Origin: Cellulomonas cellasea
Lineage (GTDB): Bacteria; Actinomycetota; Actinomycetes; Actinomycetales; Cellulomonadaceae
DNA: 64,000 bases
Direction of reading: 5' to 3'
NCBI RefSeq assembly: GCF_030372105.1
Contig: NZ_JAUDBQ010000001.1
Coordinates: 1 to 64,000 of the forward strand
The translations under genes and the position numbers were made by a program. Below the pieces are notes generated by a model, which ran no database searches, had not been told where the DNA came from, and saw only the letters and a list, made by a program, of their open reading frames with translations. This document shows positions 48,339 through 57,619 of this stretch, one piece after another (the stretch's first letter is position 1; each line of letters begins with the position of its first letter).

Positions 48339-48713
48339 TCATGGCCGGACGGCGTCCGGCTCGTCGACGCCGTCGGCGGGCGCCTGCGCGCCGAGGCCCG
48401 GCTCGCCGCCACCCGCGCCGTCGCCCGTCACCACCTCGGCAGGCTCCGCCGGCTCCGCGGCCACGGGCTCGACCGCTCCCGGCCACGGGCCGTCCACCCG
48501 ACGGCGCCCCTCAAGGCCCATCTGCTCCGCGCGGTGCTCCATCCGGCGCAGCTGGCGCGTCAGCCCGAAGAACAGGCCGATCGCGGCAAGCGCGACGGCG
48601 AACGTCACGAGGAACCCGAGGATGCCCGGCGAGCCCGCCTGCGACCCGACGGCCCCGGAGGTCGGCGAGGGAGACGGGCTGACGGCCAGCGCCAGCATTG
48701 CGGGGACGTTCAC
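48339..48713 (-). CDS. Small membrane protein coupled to mca
   Basis: A 124-residue protein with a hydrophobic N-terminus, a Ser/Pro-rich stretch, one clear membrane segment (about residues 33-51), a basic [18 protein letters not shown] helix and an Ala/Pro/Glu-rich tail. GTG 48713 overlaps the mca stop by 4 bp. A small protein occupies the same position after mycobacterial mca (Rv1083, from memory). The function is unknown; conservation of the pair suggests a link to mycothiol-conjugate handling. Confidence 0.75.
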   Translation of the reverse strand: MNVPAMLALAVSPSPSPTSGAVGSQAGSPGILGFLVTFAVALAAIGLFFGLTRQLRRMEHRAEQMGLEGRRRVDGPWPGAVEPVAAEPAEPAEVVTGDGAGGGEPGLGAQAPADGVDEPDAVRP

Positions 48714-49591
48714 TCGGCCACCTCTCGCACCCCGGCGAACAGGTCGTCCTCCGGCAACGTCGTCGGCACGCGGGACTCCGCGAGCTCGTACTCCTCGAAC
48801 GGCCACACCTCGCGCTCGATGTCGCGCGGGAACGCGAAGAAGAAGCCGGTGGGGTCGATCTGCGTGGCGTGCGCGCGCAGCGCCTCGTCGCGGGCGTCGA
48901 ACCAGTCGGCGCACTGGATCCGGGTGGTGACCTCCCGCTCCGGGATCTCCCGGGCGGCGCGCGACTCCACCCACTCGCCGAACGGGGACTCCTGGCCCAG
49001 CGCGAGCAGAGCCTCATGGGCGGCTCGTATCCGCGCCATCGAGAAGCCGTGGTTGTAGTACAGCTTCAGCGGCTCCCAGGGCTCGCCGGAGTCCCGGTAG
49101 CGCTCGGGGTCCCCGGCGGCGGCGAAGGCCTCGGCGGAGACGCGGTGGGTCATGATGTGGTCCGGGTGCGGGTAGCCGCCCGTGGGGTCGTACGTGGTCA
49201 TGACATGCGGCCGGAACTCGCGCACCAGCCGCACGAGCGGCTCGGCGGCGTCCTCCAGCGGCACCAGCGCGAAGCAGCCCTCGGGCAGCGGCGGCAGCGG
49301 GTCGCCCTCGGGCAGCCCGGAGTCCACGAAACCGAGCCACTCCTGGCGGACGCCGAGCGCCTGCGCGGCGGCGGCCATCTCGGCGCGGCGGATCGCGTTC
49401 ATCTCCGCGGGGCCCCCGGTGACGGGCGGGTAGTGCGGGTTGAGCACGTCGCCGCGCTCACCGCCGGTGCACGTCACGACGAGCACGTCGACGCCCTCCG
49501 CCGCATATCGGGCCATCGACGCGGCGCCCTTGCTCGACTCGTCGTCGGGATGGGCGTGCACGGCCATCAAGCGCAGCCGTTCTCCGGTCAC
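48710..49591 (-). CDS. mca: Mycothiol S-conjugate amidase
   Basis: Mca cleaves mycothiol S-conjugates to release the mercapturic acid for export, the detoxification arm of mycothiol metabolism. It is a 293-residue LmbE-fold zinc hydrolase with HPDDES at 14-19 and HPDH at 142-145. [13 protein letters not shown] and the C-terminal THATQIDP..FFAFP pattern distinguish Mca from MshB. GTG 49591 has an ideal GGAGGT site 5 bases upstream. It is divergent from the DUF4307 gene, the same order as Rv1082/Rv1081c. Confidence 0.95.
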   Translation of the reverse strand: MTGERLRLMAVHAHPDDESSKGAASMARYAAEGVDVLVVTCTGGERGDVLNPHYPPVTGGPAEMNAIRRAEMAAAAQALGVRQEWLGFVDSGLPEGDPLPPLPEGCFALVPLEDAAEPLVRLVREFRPHVMTTYDPTGGYPHPDHIMTHRVSAEAFAAAGDPERYRDSGEPWEPLKLYYNHGFSMARIRAAHEALLALGQESPFGEWVESRAAREIPEREVTTRIQCADWFDARDEALRAHATQIDPTGFFFAFPRDIEREVWPFEEYELAESRVPTTLPEDDLFAGVREVAE

Positions 49592-49699
49592 CGCAACCTC
49601 CTGTGGGACGACCCGGCGCTCGGCGCGCGGCGGGCGAGAGACAATGATCGCGCACGCCGGCGACGTCCGGCGCCCCGAGCCCCCGCGAGGAGCCCTGCT

Positions 49700-50122
49700 G
49701 TGAGCGAGTCGACCCCGACCCGGCCGCCCGTCGGCCGCTATGGCCCCGAGCCCCGCGCGCGCCGCTGGCCGGCGTGGGCAGTGCCCGCCGCGGTGATCGC
49801 GGTCATCGCCGTGCCGGTCGGGGTGTGGACCGGCATGGGCGTGCTGCGCGACCCGGTCCAGTGGTCCACCGTGGGGTTCTCCGTCACCGGTGACGACAAC
49901 ACCGACATCACGTTCGACGTGACCCGCGACGCGGGGACGACCGTCGCATGCGCCGTGCACGCGTTGAACGTCGCCTACGCCGAGGTCGGAGTCCGCGACA
50001 TCGTGGTGGAGCCCTCCCAGCACCGCACGGTGCGGGTGAGCGAGCCGATACCCACCGCCGAGCTCGCGACGGCGGCCGAGGTCACGTCCTGCTGGGTCGT
50101 GGATCCGGACGCCGCTCCCTGA
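49700..50122 (+). CDS. DUF4307 membrane protein
   Basis: A 140-residue actinobacterial protein with one membrane segment (about residues 25-47) after the typical [16 protein letters not shown] tail, and a beta-rich external domain. That domain contains the conserved [19 protein letters not shown] stretch and a C-terminal SCWV; the two cysteines could form a disulfide. GTG 49700 follows GAGGAG. It lies between mca and greA as in mycobacteria. The function is unknown. Confidence 0.85.
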   Translation: MSESTPTRPPVGRYGPEPRARRWPAWAVPAAVIAVIAVPVGVWTGMGVLRDPVQWSTVGFSVTGDDNTDITFDVTRDAGTTVACAVHALNVAYAEVGVRDIVVEPSQHRTVRVSEPIPTAELATAAEVTSCWVVDPDAAP

Positions 50123-50198
50123 GCCCGGCGCCGCATGTTCGCGCCGCGCTGAGCGGCGAAGAAACGGGCACGCCAGCGCTCTGATTGGACCTGGGCCT

Positions 50199-50207
50199 TG
50201 CTATCCT
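50199..50207 (+). promoter_or_regulatory. Extended -10 promoter of greA
   Basis: TGCTATCCT contains a TATCCT box with the TG extension. No good -35 exists at the right distance, which extended -10 promoters tolerate. It would give a leader of about 125 bases before GTG 50341. Confidence 0.5.
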
Positions 50208-50340
50208 GGTCGATTCACGCGCCAAGACGGTCAGGCGTGACCACAGGTCGACGCGACCGAGCGAGAAGGCACGACCTCACTCGATCACAGGTTCCGTGCC
50301 CGGACGCGTGCACCCCCGATGTTGCAAGGAAGGAGCGATC

Positions 50341-50826
50341 GTGACCGAGACGACTCAGGCCACCTGGTTGACGCAGGAGGCCTACGACCGGCTCAAGGCT
50401 GAGCTCGCACGCCTCGAGGATGAGGGCCGCACCGAGATCGCCGAGCGGATCGCCGCCGCGCGTGACGAGGGCGACCTCAAGGAGAACGGCGGCTACCACG
50501 CGGCCCGCGAGGAGCAGGCCAAGCAGGAGGCGCGCATCCGCGAGCTCAAGGAGAAGCTGCGGAACGTGCAGATCGGCACGCCGCCCGACGACGGCGTGAT
50601 CGAGCCCGGCATGGTCGTCAAGGCAGTGGTCGCCGGCGACGAGATGGTCTTCCTCCTGGGCTCGCGCGAGATCGCGGGCACTGCGGAGATCGACGTCTTC
50701 TCGCCCACGTCACCGCTGGGCGCCGCGATCAGCGGCCGCTCGGTGGGCGACACGGTGAGCTACGAGGCGCCGAACGGCTCGCAGATCCCCGTCGAGATCA
50801 AGGCGGCCAAGCCCTTCGAGGGCTGA
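50341..50826 (+). CDS. greA: Transcription elongation factor GreA
   Basis: A 161-residue factor that enters the RNA polymerase secondary channel and stimulates cleavage of backtracked RNA. The N-terminal coiled coil (about 8-80) carries the acidic tip DEGDLKEN (42-49), followed by the FKBP-like C-terminal domain (VVKAVVAGDEMVFLLGSREI...). GTG 50341 is preceded by GGAAGGAG. The gene is monocistronic, ending in a strong hairpin shared with ilvA. Confidence 0.95.
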   Translation: MTETTQATWLTQEAYDRLKAELARLEDEGRTEIAERIAAARDEGDLKENGGYHAAREEQAKQEARIRELKEKLRNVQIGTPPDDGVIEPGMVVKAVVAGDEMVFLLGSREIAGTAEIDVFSPTSPLGAAISGRSVGDTVSYEAPNGSQIPVEIKAAKPFEG

Positions 50827-50870
50827 CCCCATCGGGAGCGCATGCGTGCGCGGCGCAAGCCGATCGCAGT

Positions 50871-50909
50871 GGCGAGGGCCCTGCACCTTCACGGTGCGGG
50901 GCCCTCGCC
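50871..50909. terminator. Bidirectional hairpin between greA and ilvA
   Basis: Seventeen-bp arms (50871-50887, 50893-50909) with one mismatch and a 5-base loop. It lies 45 bases after greA and 35 bases beyond the ilvA stop on the opposite strand. Confidence 0.8.
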
Positions 50910-50943
50910 CGTTGCCTGCCCTGATCACGGTCGAGGGGGCGGC

Positions 50944-52149
50944 TCAGCCCTCGACGAGCCGGAACCCGGCGGCGAGCACGTGCTCGCGCACCTGGGCGCA
51001 GTGCTCGGGGCCCTTGGTCTCGACCTGCACCTCGATCTCCACCTCGTCGATCGCGAGGCCGGTGCCGGTGCGCACATGCGAGACGTGCATGACGTTGCCG
51101 CCGGTGGCAGCGAGCTCGCCGAGCAGGCCGGCCAGGGCGCCCGGGGAGTCGTCGACCTTGACGCGCAGCTGCAGGTACCGGCCCGCCGAGGCCAGGCCGT
51201 GGCGCACCACGCGCAGCAGCACCAGCGGGTCGATGTTCCCGCCGGAGAGCACCGCGACCGCGGGACCCTCGAAGGTCCCCGCGGGGGCGGCCATCAGCGC
51301 CGCGACGGCGGCGGCCCCCGACGGCTCCACCAGCAGCTTCGCGCGCTCCGCCACGAGCAGCAGCGCGCGTGAGAGGTCCTCTTCGGTGACGGTGCGGATC
51401 TCGCAGCCCAGCGCGTGCAGCATCTCGAACGGCACCACACCGGGGGTCCCCACGGCGATGCCGTCCGCCATGGTGCGCACGCTCGCGGCGGGCACTGGGC
51501 GCCCGGCGGCCATCGAGGCCGGGTAGGCGGCGGCGCGGGCCGCCTGGACTCCCACCACGCGCACATCGGGCCGCAGCTCGGCGACGGTGGCGGCGATGCC
51601 GGCGGCGAGGCCTCCCCCGCCGACGGGCACCAGGATCGTGGCGACGCCCGGCACCTGCTCGAGGATCTCGAGCGCGATGGTGCCCTGGCCGGCGACGACG
51701 TCCCGGTGGTCGAACGGGTGGATCAGCACCGCCCCGGTCCGCTCGGACTCCGCGAGGGCCGCGACGAGCGCCTCGTCGACGCTGGAGCCCACGAGCCGCA
51801 CCTCGGCGCCGTAGTCGCGGGTCGCGGCGACCTTCGGCAGTGCGGCGTCGACGGGCATGTACACCACGGCGTTGATCCCCAGCAGCCGGGCGGCGAGCGC
51901 CACCCCTTGCGCGTGGTTCCCGGCGCTGGCGGCGATCACCCCGCGCGCCCGCTCCTGGGCGTCCAGGCGGGCCATCCGCACATACGCGCCGCGGATCTTG
52001 AACGAGCCGGCGCGTTGCAGGTTCTCGCACTTGAGCCACACGTCGGCGCCGGCGGCCTGGGACAGCGCCCGGCTGGCGTCGACGGGGGTGCGGGTCGCGA
52101 TCCCGTCCAGCAGCGCGGCGGCTGAGCGCACCTCCTCCACCCAGGTCAT
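50944..52149 (-). CDS. ilvA: Threonine ammonia-lyase with C-terminal ACT domain
   Basis: A 401-residue PLP enzyme converting threonine to 2-oxobutyrate, the first step to isoleucine. The PLP lysine is Lys51 in RAGSFKIRGA. SAGNHAQG and the phosphate-binding PVGGGGLAAG follow. Residues from about 325 form a single ACT domain (LQLRVKVDDSPGALAGLLGELAATGGNV), the medium-length form. ATG 52149 overlaps the AI-2E transporter stop by 4 bp, so it is the third gene of metB > transporter > ilvA. Confidence 0.93.
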   Translation of the reverse strand: MTWVEEVRSAAALLDGIATRTPVDASRALSQAAGADVWLKCENLQRAGSFKIRGAYVRMARLDAQERARGVIAASAGNHAQGVALAARLLGINAVVYMPVDAALPKVAATRDYGAEVRLVGSSVDEALVAALAESERTGAVLIHPFDHRDVVAGQGTIALEILEQVPGVATILVPVGGGGLAAGIAATVAELRPDVRVVGVQAARAAAYPASMAAGRPVPAASVRTMADGIAVGTPGVVPFEMLHALGCEIRTVTEEDLSRALLLVAERAKLLVEPSGAAAVAALMAAPAGTFEGPAVAVLSGGNIDPLVLLRVVRHGLASAGRYLQLRVKVDDSPGALAGLLGELAATGGNVMHVSHVRTGTGLAIDEVEIEVQVETKGPEHCAQVREHVLAAGFRLVEG

Positions 52150-53360
52150 GAGCGGTCCTCCACAGCAGGGTCAGCGGGGTCGGCAGGGTCTGCGGGGGCG
52201 GCGGGCGCCGTGGCGACGGGGGTCGGCGGATGGGGCGGCCTGCCGTGGAAGGCGTCGTCGTCCCCCAAGTCGAGGAACTTGTCATGCCCGTGCAAGTAGA
52301 GGACCACCGTGTTGATCACGGCGACGACGGGCACCGCGAGCAGCGCCCCGACGATGCCCGCGAGCAGGGACCCGGTCGCGACGGCGAGCAGCACCGCCAC
52401 GGGGTGCAGCGACACCGCGTGGCCCATGATGAACGGCTGCAGCACGTGTCCCTCGATCTGCTGCACGGCCAGGACGATGACCAGCATGATGATCGCGGCG
52501 CCCGGCCCCTGCGCGACGAGGGCGACGAGCACGGCGATCGCGCCGGTGAGCACGGCGCCGACGATCGGCACGAACGAGCCGATGAACACCAGGATGCCCA
52601 GGGGCAGCGCGAGCGGCACCCCCAGGATCGCGGCGCCGGCGCCGATGCCCACCGCGTCGACGAACGCGACGAGGATCTGCGTGCGGGTGTAGGCGCCGAG
52701 TGTGACCAGGCCGCGGCGGGCGGCCTGGTGGGTGCGGGCCCGGGCGCGCACGGGCAGCAGGCCCACGCACCAGCGCCAGATCGCGGTGCCGTCGAGCAGG
52801 AAGAAGAACGTGCAGAACAGCGCGATGAGCGCGCCTGCCGCGACGTGGCCCAGGGTGGTCGTCACCGACAGCGCGCCGGAGACCAGGCCGTCGCTGTTCT
52901 CGGTGATCGACGTGCCGAGCTGGCTGAAGTACTGGTCGAGCTGGTCGGCGGAGATCTGCAGCGGCCCCTCGGCGAGCCACTGGGTGATCTCGTCGATGCC
53001 CTGCGCCGCCTGGTCGCCGAGCTCGCCGAACCCCTTGACCACCGAGTTGCCCGCGACAGTGAGCAGCCCGCCGACCAGGCCCAGCAGCCCGATCAGCGCC
53101 CCGCCCGCCGCGAGCCCCCGGGGGAACCGCGCCCGCTCGCGCAGGAACCGCGCCACCGGGGCCAGCAGCACCGCGAGCAGGATGGCGATGGCGATCGGCA
53201 CCACGATGGTCTTCAGCACGCTGACGACCCACACCCCCACAGCGGTGGCCGCCATGATCAGCAGCACCCGCCAGGACCATGCGGCGGAGAGCCGCACCGA
53301 GCGCGGGATCGACGCCACGACGGGGGTCGCGTCGGGCGTCGCGTCGGGGGAATCACTCAT
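52146..53360 (-). CDS. AI-2E family transporter (TqsA/PerM-like)
   Basis: A 404-residue membrane protein with the eight-segment layout of the family. Segments lie at about 30-70, an external helical region follows (TVAGNSVVKGFGELGDQAAQGIDEIT...), then a segment with FFFLLDG and the conserved GSFVPIVGAVLTGAIAVLVAL and ILVIVLAVQQIEGHVLQPFIMGH motifs. The C-terminus is Pro/Ala/Asp-rich. Some relatives export AI-2 or act as Na+/H+ antiporters. It is coupled by 4-bp overlaps to metB upstream and ilvA downstream, which hints at an amino-acid-related substrate. Confidence 0.9.
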   Translation of the reverse strand: MSDSPDATPDATPVVASIPRSVRLSAAWSWRVLLIMAATAVGVWVVSVLKTIVVPIAIAILLAVLLAPVARFLRERARFPRGLAAGGALIGLLGLVGGLLTVAGNSVVKGFGELGDQAAQGIDEITQWLAEGPLQISADQLDQYFSQLGTSITENSDGLVSGALSVTTTLGHVAAGALIALFCTFFFLLDGTAIWRWCVGLLPVRARARTHQAARRGLVTLGAYTRTQILVAFVDAVGIGAGAAILGVPLALPLGILVFIGSFVPIVGAVLTGAIAVLVALVAQGPGAAIIMLVIVLAVQQIEGHVLQPFIMGHAVSLHPVAVLLAVATGSLLAGIVGALLAVPVVAVINTVVLYLHGHDKFLDLGDDDAFHGRPPHPPTPVATAPAAPADPADPADPAVEDRS

Positions 53361-54586
53361 GCGAGGCCCTGCTCCAGGTCAGCCAGCAGGTCGGCCAGGT
53401 CCTCGATGCCCACCGAGAGGCGGACCAGGTCGTCCGGCACCTCCAGGGCCGTGCCCGCGACGGAGCCGTGCGTCATCTTGCCGGGGTGCTCGATGAGCGA
53501 CTCGACGCCGCCCAGCGACTCGGCGAGGGTGAACACGCGGGTCTTCGCGCAGACCGCGAGCGCCGACTCGAGGCTCCCGGTGCGGAAGGAGACCATCCCG
53601 CCGAAGCCGCTCATCTGGCGGGCGGCGACCTCGTGTCCCGGGTGGGACGCGAGGCCGGGGTAGATGACCTCGGTGACCTTGGGGTGCGCCTCCAGGTAGT
53701 CGGCCACGGCCGTGGCGTTGGCGATATGCCGGTCCATCCGCACGGCCAAGGTCTTCAGCCCGCGCAGCGTGAGCCACGAGTCGAACGGCCCGGCGACGGC
53801 GCCCGACGAGTTCTGGTGGAAGCCGACCGCGTCCGCGAGCGAGGTCGTGCCCGTCGGCCCGACGAGGCCCACGGGGAGCTGCGCGCCGTCGGCGGTCACC
53901 AGGGCGCCGCCGACGACATCGCTGTGCCCGCCGATGTACTTGGTCGTGGAGTGCACCACCACGTCCGCGCCGAGGGCGAGGGGCTGCTGCAGGTACGGGG
54001 TGGCGAACGTGTTGTCGACGACGAGCAGCGCGCCGGCCGAGCGGGCGTGCGCGGCGAGCGCGGCGATGTCCGCGATGCCGAGCAGCGGGTTGGTGGGCGT
54101 CTCCACCCAGATGAGCTTGGTGCGGCCGGGCTGGATGGCGTCGACCACGGCGCGCGGGTCGGCCAGGTCGACGGGCGTGTGGTCGATGCCCCACGGGCCG
54201 AACACGCGGGCGATCAGCCGGTAGGTGCCGCCGTAGGCGTCGTCGGGCACCACGACGTGGTCGCCGGGGCGCAGCACCGCGCGCAGCAGCGTGTCCTCCG
54301 CGGCGAGCCCGGACGCGAACGCGAAGCCGGCGCCGCCGCCCTCGGCAGCCCGCAGCGCCTCCTCGAGCGCGGCGCGCGTGGGGTTCGCGGACCGGGAGTA
54401 CTCGTAGCCGCCGCGCAGGCCCCCGACGCCGTCCTGCTTGTACGTCGAGACCTGGTAGATGGGGGGCACCACCGCGCCGGTGGCGGCGTCCGGGTCCTGA
54501 CCTGCGTGGATGGCGCGGGTGGAGAACCCGGCGGCGTCCCAGTCGTGGCCGGAGGGCTGGTCGAGGGCGTGGGAGTCGGTCGTCAC
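53357..54586 (-). CDS. metB: Cystathionine gamma-synthase
   Basis: A 409-residue Cys/Met-metabolism PLP enzyme. The PLP lysine is Lys216 in HSTTKYIGGHSDVVGG. YEYSRSANPTR and SLGGVESLIEHP are the other family signatures. MetB joins an activated homoserine and cysteine; homologues can act as gamma-lyases, so direction is inferred. cbs at 59.3 kb makes cystathionine from homocysteine, and mycobacteria have the same metB-cbs neighbourhood. GTG 54586 is divergent from msrA. Confidence 0.88.
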   Translation of the reverse strand: MTTDSHALDQPSGHDWDAAGFSTRAIHAGQDPDAATGAVVPPIYQVSTYKQDGVGGLRGGYEYSRSANPTRAALEEALRAAEGGGAGFAFASGLAAEDTLLRAVLRPGDHVVVPDDAYGGTYRLIARVFGPWGIDHTPVDLADPRAVVDAIQPGRTKLIWVETPTNPLLGIADIAALAAHARSAGALLVVDNTFATPYLQQPLALGADVVVHSTTKYIGGHSDVVGGALVTADGAQLPVGLVGPTGTTSLADAVGFHQNSSGAVAGPFDSWLTLRGLKTLAVRMDRHIANATAVADYLEAHPKVTEVIYPGLASHPGHEVAARQMSGFGGMVSFRTGSLESALAVCAKTRVFTLAESLGGVESLIEHPGKMTHGSVAGTALEVPDDLVRLSVGIEDLADLLADLEQGLA

Positions 54587-54680
54587 GGGGACAGGCTAGG
54601 CGGTGCGCCTGTCAGTGGCAGTCGGGAACACGGCACATCCCCCCTGCTGTTGCACGGTGTGACCCGAGGAGAGTGACGAG

Positions 54681-55343
54681 ATGGCCGGATGGCTGTTCGG
54701 TTCCGCGATGAAGTCGACGATGGTCACGCCCGACCGGGCCCTGGCCGGGCGCGAGGACTACGCCTACCCGGTGCCCGAGCGGCACGCCGTGCTGGGCACA
54801 CCGCTGCGGGGCCCGTGGCCGGAGGGCACCCAGGTGGTCTACCTGGCGCTCGGGTGCTTCTGGGGCGCCGAGAAGGAGATGTGGCAGCTGCCCGGGGTGG
54901 TGACGACGGCGGCTGGCTACCAGGGCGGGTTCACCCCCTACCCGACGTATGACGAGACGTGCACGGCCCTGACCGGCCACACCGAGACGGTGATGGTCGC
55001 GTACGACCCGGCGGTGCTGCCCACCACCGAGCTGCTGCGCACGTTCTGGACGCTGCACGACCCGACGCAGGGCTTCCGCCAGGGCAACGACGTGGGCACC
55101 CAGTACCGCTCGGCGATCTTCACCACCACGCCCGAGCAGGCCGAGGCGGCCCGGACGACCCGCGACCTGTACGCGCCCGAGCTGGCGCGCAACGGCTATG
55201 GGGAGATCACCACCGAGATCCGCGACGCGGCCGACGCCGGCCCGTTCTACTACGCGGAGGAGTACCACCAGCAGTACCTGCACAAGGTGCCGAACGGGTA
55301 CTGCCCGGTCCACTCCACGGGGGTCGCCTGCCCCGTGCCGTGA
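54681..55343 (+). CDS. msrA: Peptide methionine sulfoxide reductase A
   Basis: A 220-residue MsrA that reduces the S-epimer of methionine sulfoxide. The catalytic cysteine is Cys59 in LGCFWGAE. C-terminal Cys208 and Cys217 are candidate resolving cysteines. The N-terminal extension of about 45 residues (FGSAMKSTMVTPDRALAGRE...) is common in this subfamily. ATG 54681 has GAGGAG upstream. It is divergent from metB, so methionine synthesis and repair share a control region. Confidence 0.95.
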   Translation: MAGWLFGSAMKSTMVTPDRALAGREDYAYPVPERHAVLGTPLRGPWPEGTQVVYLALGCFWGAEKEMWQLPGVVTTAAGYQGGFTPYPTYDETCTALTGHTETVMVAYDPAVLPTTELLRTFWTLHDPTQGFRQGNDVGTQYRSAIFTTTPEQAEAARTTRDLYAPELARNGYGEITTEIRDAADAGPFYYAEEYHQQYLHKVPNGYCPVHSTGVACPVP

Positions 55344-55417
55344 GCCGCGGCAGGCCCGCCTGACGGGTGGCGCGGGGCCGCGCCGCCCGTCACAGCCACC
55401 AGCGTTAGCCTCTGCCC

Positions 55418-56137
55418 GTGGGACGTCGTGAGGAGTACCGCGAGGCGGTCGCCGGCCTGGCCGGGGACGCCTTGGACGTGTACCTCGACGCCCGCTCGGG
55501 GCTACCTGGCCCGCGCGCGAACCTGGAGCTCGCCGGCGCCGTGGCCGAGGTTGCCGACGCGGACACGGCCTGGCGGCTGGTGGACTCGGATCGGGAGTAC
55601 CCGCGGTTGTGCGGCGTGGTCGCGCTGGGCGCCCTGGCGGCCCGCTCCGACGACGACGCCGTCCGCGCGCGGGTCGTCGAGCGGCTGCGCGCCGAGGCCG
55701 ACGATGAGCGGTGGCGGATCCGGGAGGCGGTGGTCCTCGCGCTGCAGCGCGTCGGCGACGCCGATGCCGGCCTGCTGCGCGAGGTGGTGCGCGCCTGGAT
55801 GGCCGAGGCGGACCCGTTGGCGCTGCGGGCCGCGCTGGCCGGGGTGTGCGAGCCGCGGCTGCTGCGCGATCCTCAGACGGCGGCCCTCGCGTTGGAGGTG
55901 TGCGACCGGGCGACGGAGCGCCTGAGCGGGATGTCCCCGCTCGTCCGCCGCAACCCCCAGGTGCGGGTGCTGCGGCAGACCCTGGGCTACTGCTGGTCGG
56001 TGGCGGTGGCCGCCGATCCGGAGCACGGCCTGCCCCGGTTCGCCCGGCTCGCGGGCTCGTCCGACCCGGATGTGCGCTGGGTGGACCGCGAGAACCGGCG
56101 CAGGGCGCGCCTGCAGCGCGTCCTGCGGCGCGACTGA
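55418..56137 (+). CDS. HEAT-repeat-like helical protein
   Basis: A 239-residue all-helical protein. Repeated segments such as DREYPRLCGVVALGALAARSDDD and DERWRIREAVVLALQRVGDADAG resemble HEAT repeats, and the C-terminus is very basic (RENRRRARLQRVLRRD). No catalytic motif is visible. GTG 55418 follows a short gap after msrA. The role is unknown; protein-protein interaction is likely from the fold. Confidence 0.7.
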   Translation: MGRREEYREAVAGLAGDALDVYLDARSGLPGPRANLELAGAVAEVADADTAWRLVDSDREYPRLCGVVALGALAARSDDDAVRARVVERLRAEADDERWRIREAVVLALQRVGDADAGLLREVVRAWMAEADPLALRAALAGVCEPRLLRDPQTAALALEVCDRATERLSGMSPLVRRNPQVRVLRQTLGYCWSVAVAADPEHGLPRFARLAGSSDPDVRWVDRENRRRARLQRVLRRD

Positions 56138-56155
56138 CCTGCCCGGCATGACGAC

Positions 56156-56187
56156 GCGCCCGGTCCCGTGTGCACGGGGCCGGGCGC
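56156..56187. terminator. Bidirectional hairpin
   Basis: Fifteen-bp arms (56156-56170, 56173-56187) with one mismatch and a minimal TG loop lie between the convergent HEAT-like and FKBP genes. Confidence 0.75.
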
Positions 56188-56206
56188 GCCAGGTCGTGCG
56201 CTCGGG

Positions 56207-56611
56207 TCAGTTGACCCCGACGATGTCGACGACGAAGACGAGCGTGCTGTCGCCCTTGATGCCGGCCTGCGGCACGCCACGGTCGCCGTAGCCCAGGTGC
56301 GGCGGGATGGAGATCAGCACACGGGAGCCGATCTGCTGCCCGACGAGCGCCTGGTCCCAGCCGCCGATGACGGCGCCGACCCCGATCGGGAAGTTGATCG
56401 ACGAGCCCCGGTCGTAGGAGTTGTCGAAGATGGGGCCGTTCCAGAGCTGGCCCAGGTAGTTGACGACGAGGTCGTCGCCCGCCTCGACGAGCGCGCCGTC
56501 GCCGCGGCTGAGCACCGCCACCTCGAGCTCGGCCGGCGGCGCCGCGTCGGGGAAGGTCAGCGTCGGCTTCTCACCGAACGATCCGGTCGCCTCGGGAAGC
56601 TGTGCGGTCAT
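56207..56611 (-). CDS. FKBP-type peptidyl-prolyl cis-trans isomerase
   Basis: A 134-residue cytoplasmic FKBP with a single domain (about residues 28-134). Family residues are seen in VNYLGQLWNGPIFDNSYDRG, VIGGWDQALVGQQIGSRVLISIPPHLGYG and TLVFVVDIVGV. No signal peptide is present, unlike lipoprotein FKBPs. ATG 56611 has GAGGAG about 10 bases upstream. It may assist folding of cytoplasmic proteins. Confidence 0.93.
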   Translation of the reverse strand: MTAQLPEATGSFGEKPTLTFPDAAPPAELEVAVLSRGDGALVEAGDDLVVNYLGQLWNGPIFDNSYDRGSSINFPIGVGAVIGGWDQALVGQQIGSRVLISIPPHLGYGDRGVPQAGIKGDSTLVFVVDIVGVN

Positions 56612-56742
56612 GGGGGTGGTCTCCTCGGATGGACGTCAGGTGGCGTCCATCCTCCCCTGTCATGGCCGTCGATGCGCGCACGGCTGCCGGGTGGCGCGGA
56701 ATCGGGCTCGATGGACGGGCGCTGTGGGCACTAGACGGCGTT

Positions 56743-56759
56743 GGCTAATGGCATTAGCC
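56743..56759. promoter_or_regulatory. Palindromic operator of the hydrolase-TetR operon
   Basis: GGCTAATGGCATTAGCC is a perfect 17-base palindrome with a single central base, ending 8 bases before the hydrolase ATG. The position blocks transcription or initiation directly. The TetR regulator encoded as the second gene is the obvious binder, which would make the operon autoregulated. The mRNA is probably leaderless or has a very short leader. Confidence 0.7.
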
Positions 56760-56767
56760 TGCAAATC

Positions 56768-57619
56768 ATGGACACCACGCTGCACCACCTCGACCGAGGC
56801 GACGGACGGCTCGCCTACACCTCCCACGGCGCCGGGCCCCTGGTCGTGCTGGTGCCCGGGATGGGCGACCTGCGCTCCACCTGGCGCGACCTCGCCGGCC
56901 CGCTCGCCGAGGCCGGCCACCGCGTCATCGCCCTCGACCTGCGCGGCCACGGCGACTCCGACGCGACCTTCGCCGAGCTCGGCCTGGTCCCGATCGCCCA
57001 GGACGTGCTCGCCTTGCTCGAGCACCTCGACGAGCCCGCCGTGATCATCGGCAACTCAGTGGGCGCCGGGGCCGCCGCCTGGGTCGCGAACGCCCGCCCC
57101 GACCTGGTCGCCGGCCTCGTCCTCATCGCCGCCCACCTGCAGGACCACGGTCCGGCCGGCTTGGCCGCCCGGCTGCAGGTCTCGCTGCTGCTGCGCCGCC
57201 CGTGGGGCCCGGCCGCCTGGGCCTGGTACTACCGCTCGCTCAACAACGGCCACCAGGCCCCCTGGCTCGGCGAGCACATCAACGCGCTGCGGGCCTCGCT
57301 GCGCCGCCCAGGGCGCATGGAGGCGTTCGGCGCCCTCGCCCGGAGCCTCGTCACCGACAAGGTCGACATCGCCGTGCAGGACATCCAGGCCCCCGCGCTC
57401 GTGCTCTACGGCGAGGGCGACAAGGAGTTCCCCGACCCCGCCGCCGAGCTCGACTGGCTAGTGGAACGGCTGCCGCAGGCGACGGGCTCACTCATCCCCG
57501 ACAGCGGCCACTACCCGCAGGGCCAACGCCCCGACGTCGTGGTCCCCGCGGTCCTGGGCCACGTCGCCACGCTGCCCCGCACGGACAGCGCCTGGGTGTC
57601 GGGCGCCGCCCGTGCCTAG
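56768..57619 (+). CDS. Alpha/beta hydrolase
   Basis: A 283-residue alpha/beta-hydrolase-fold protein. VPGMGDLRSTWRDLAGPLAEAGHRVIALDLRGHGDSD carries the oxyanion region. The nucleophile is Ser97 in GNSVGAG. The acid lies in YGEGDKEFPDP and the histidine in PDSGHYPQGQRPD. I start at ATG 56768 because the upstream bases hold the operator. The substrate is unknown. It overlaps its TetR regulator by 8 bp; such pairs often sense a substrate of the enzyme. Confidence 0.9.
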   Translation: MDTTLHHLDRGDGRLAYTSHGAGPLVVLVPGMGDLRSTWRDLAGPLAEAGHRVIALDLRGHGDSDATFAELGLVPIAQDVLALLEHLDEPAVIIGNSVGAGAAAWVANARPDLVAGLVLIAAHLQDHGPAGLAARLQVSLLLRRPWGPAAWAWYYRSLNNGHQAPWLGEHINALRASLRRPGRMEAFGALARSLVTDKVDIAVQDIQAPALVLYGEGDKEFPDPAAELDWLVERLPQATGSLIPDSGHYPQGQRPDVVVPAVLGHVATLPRTDSAWVSGAARA

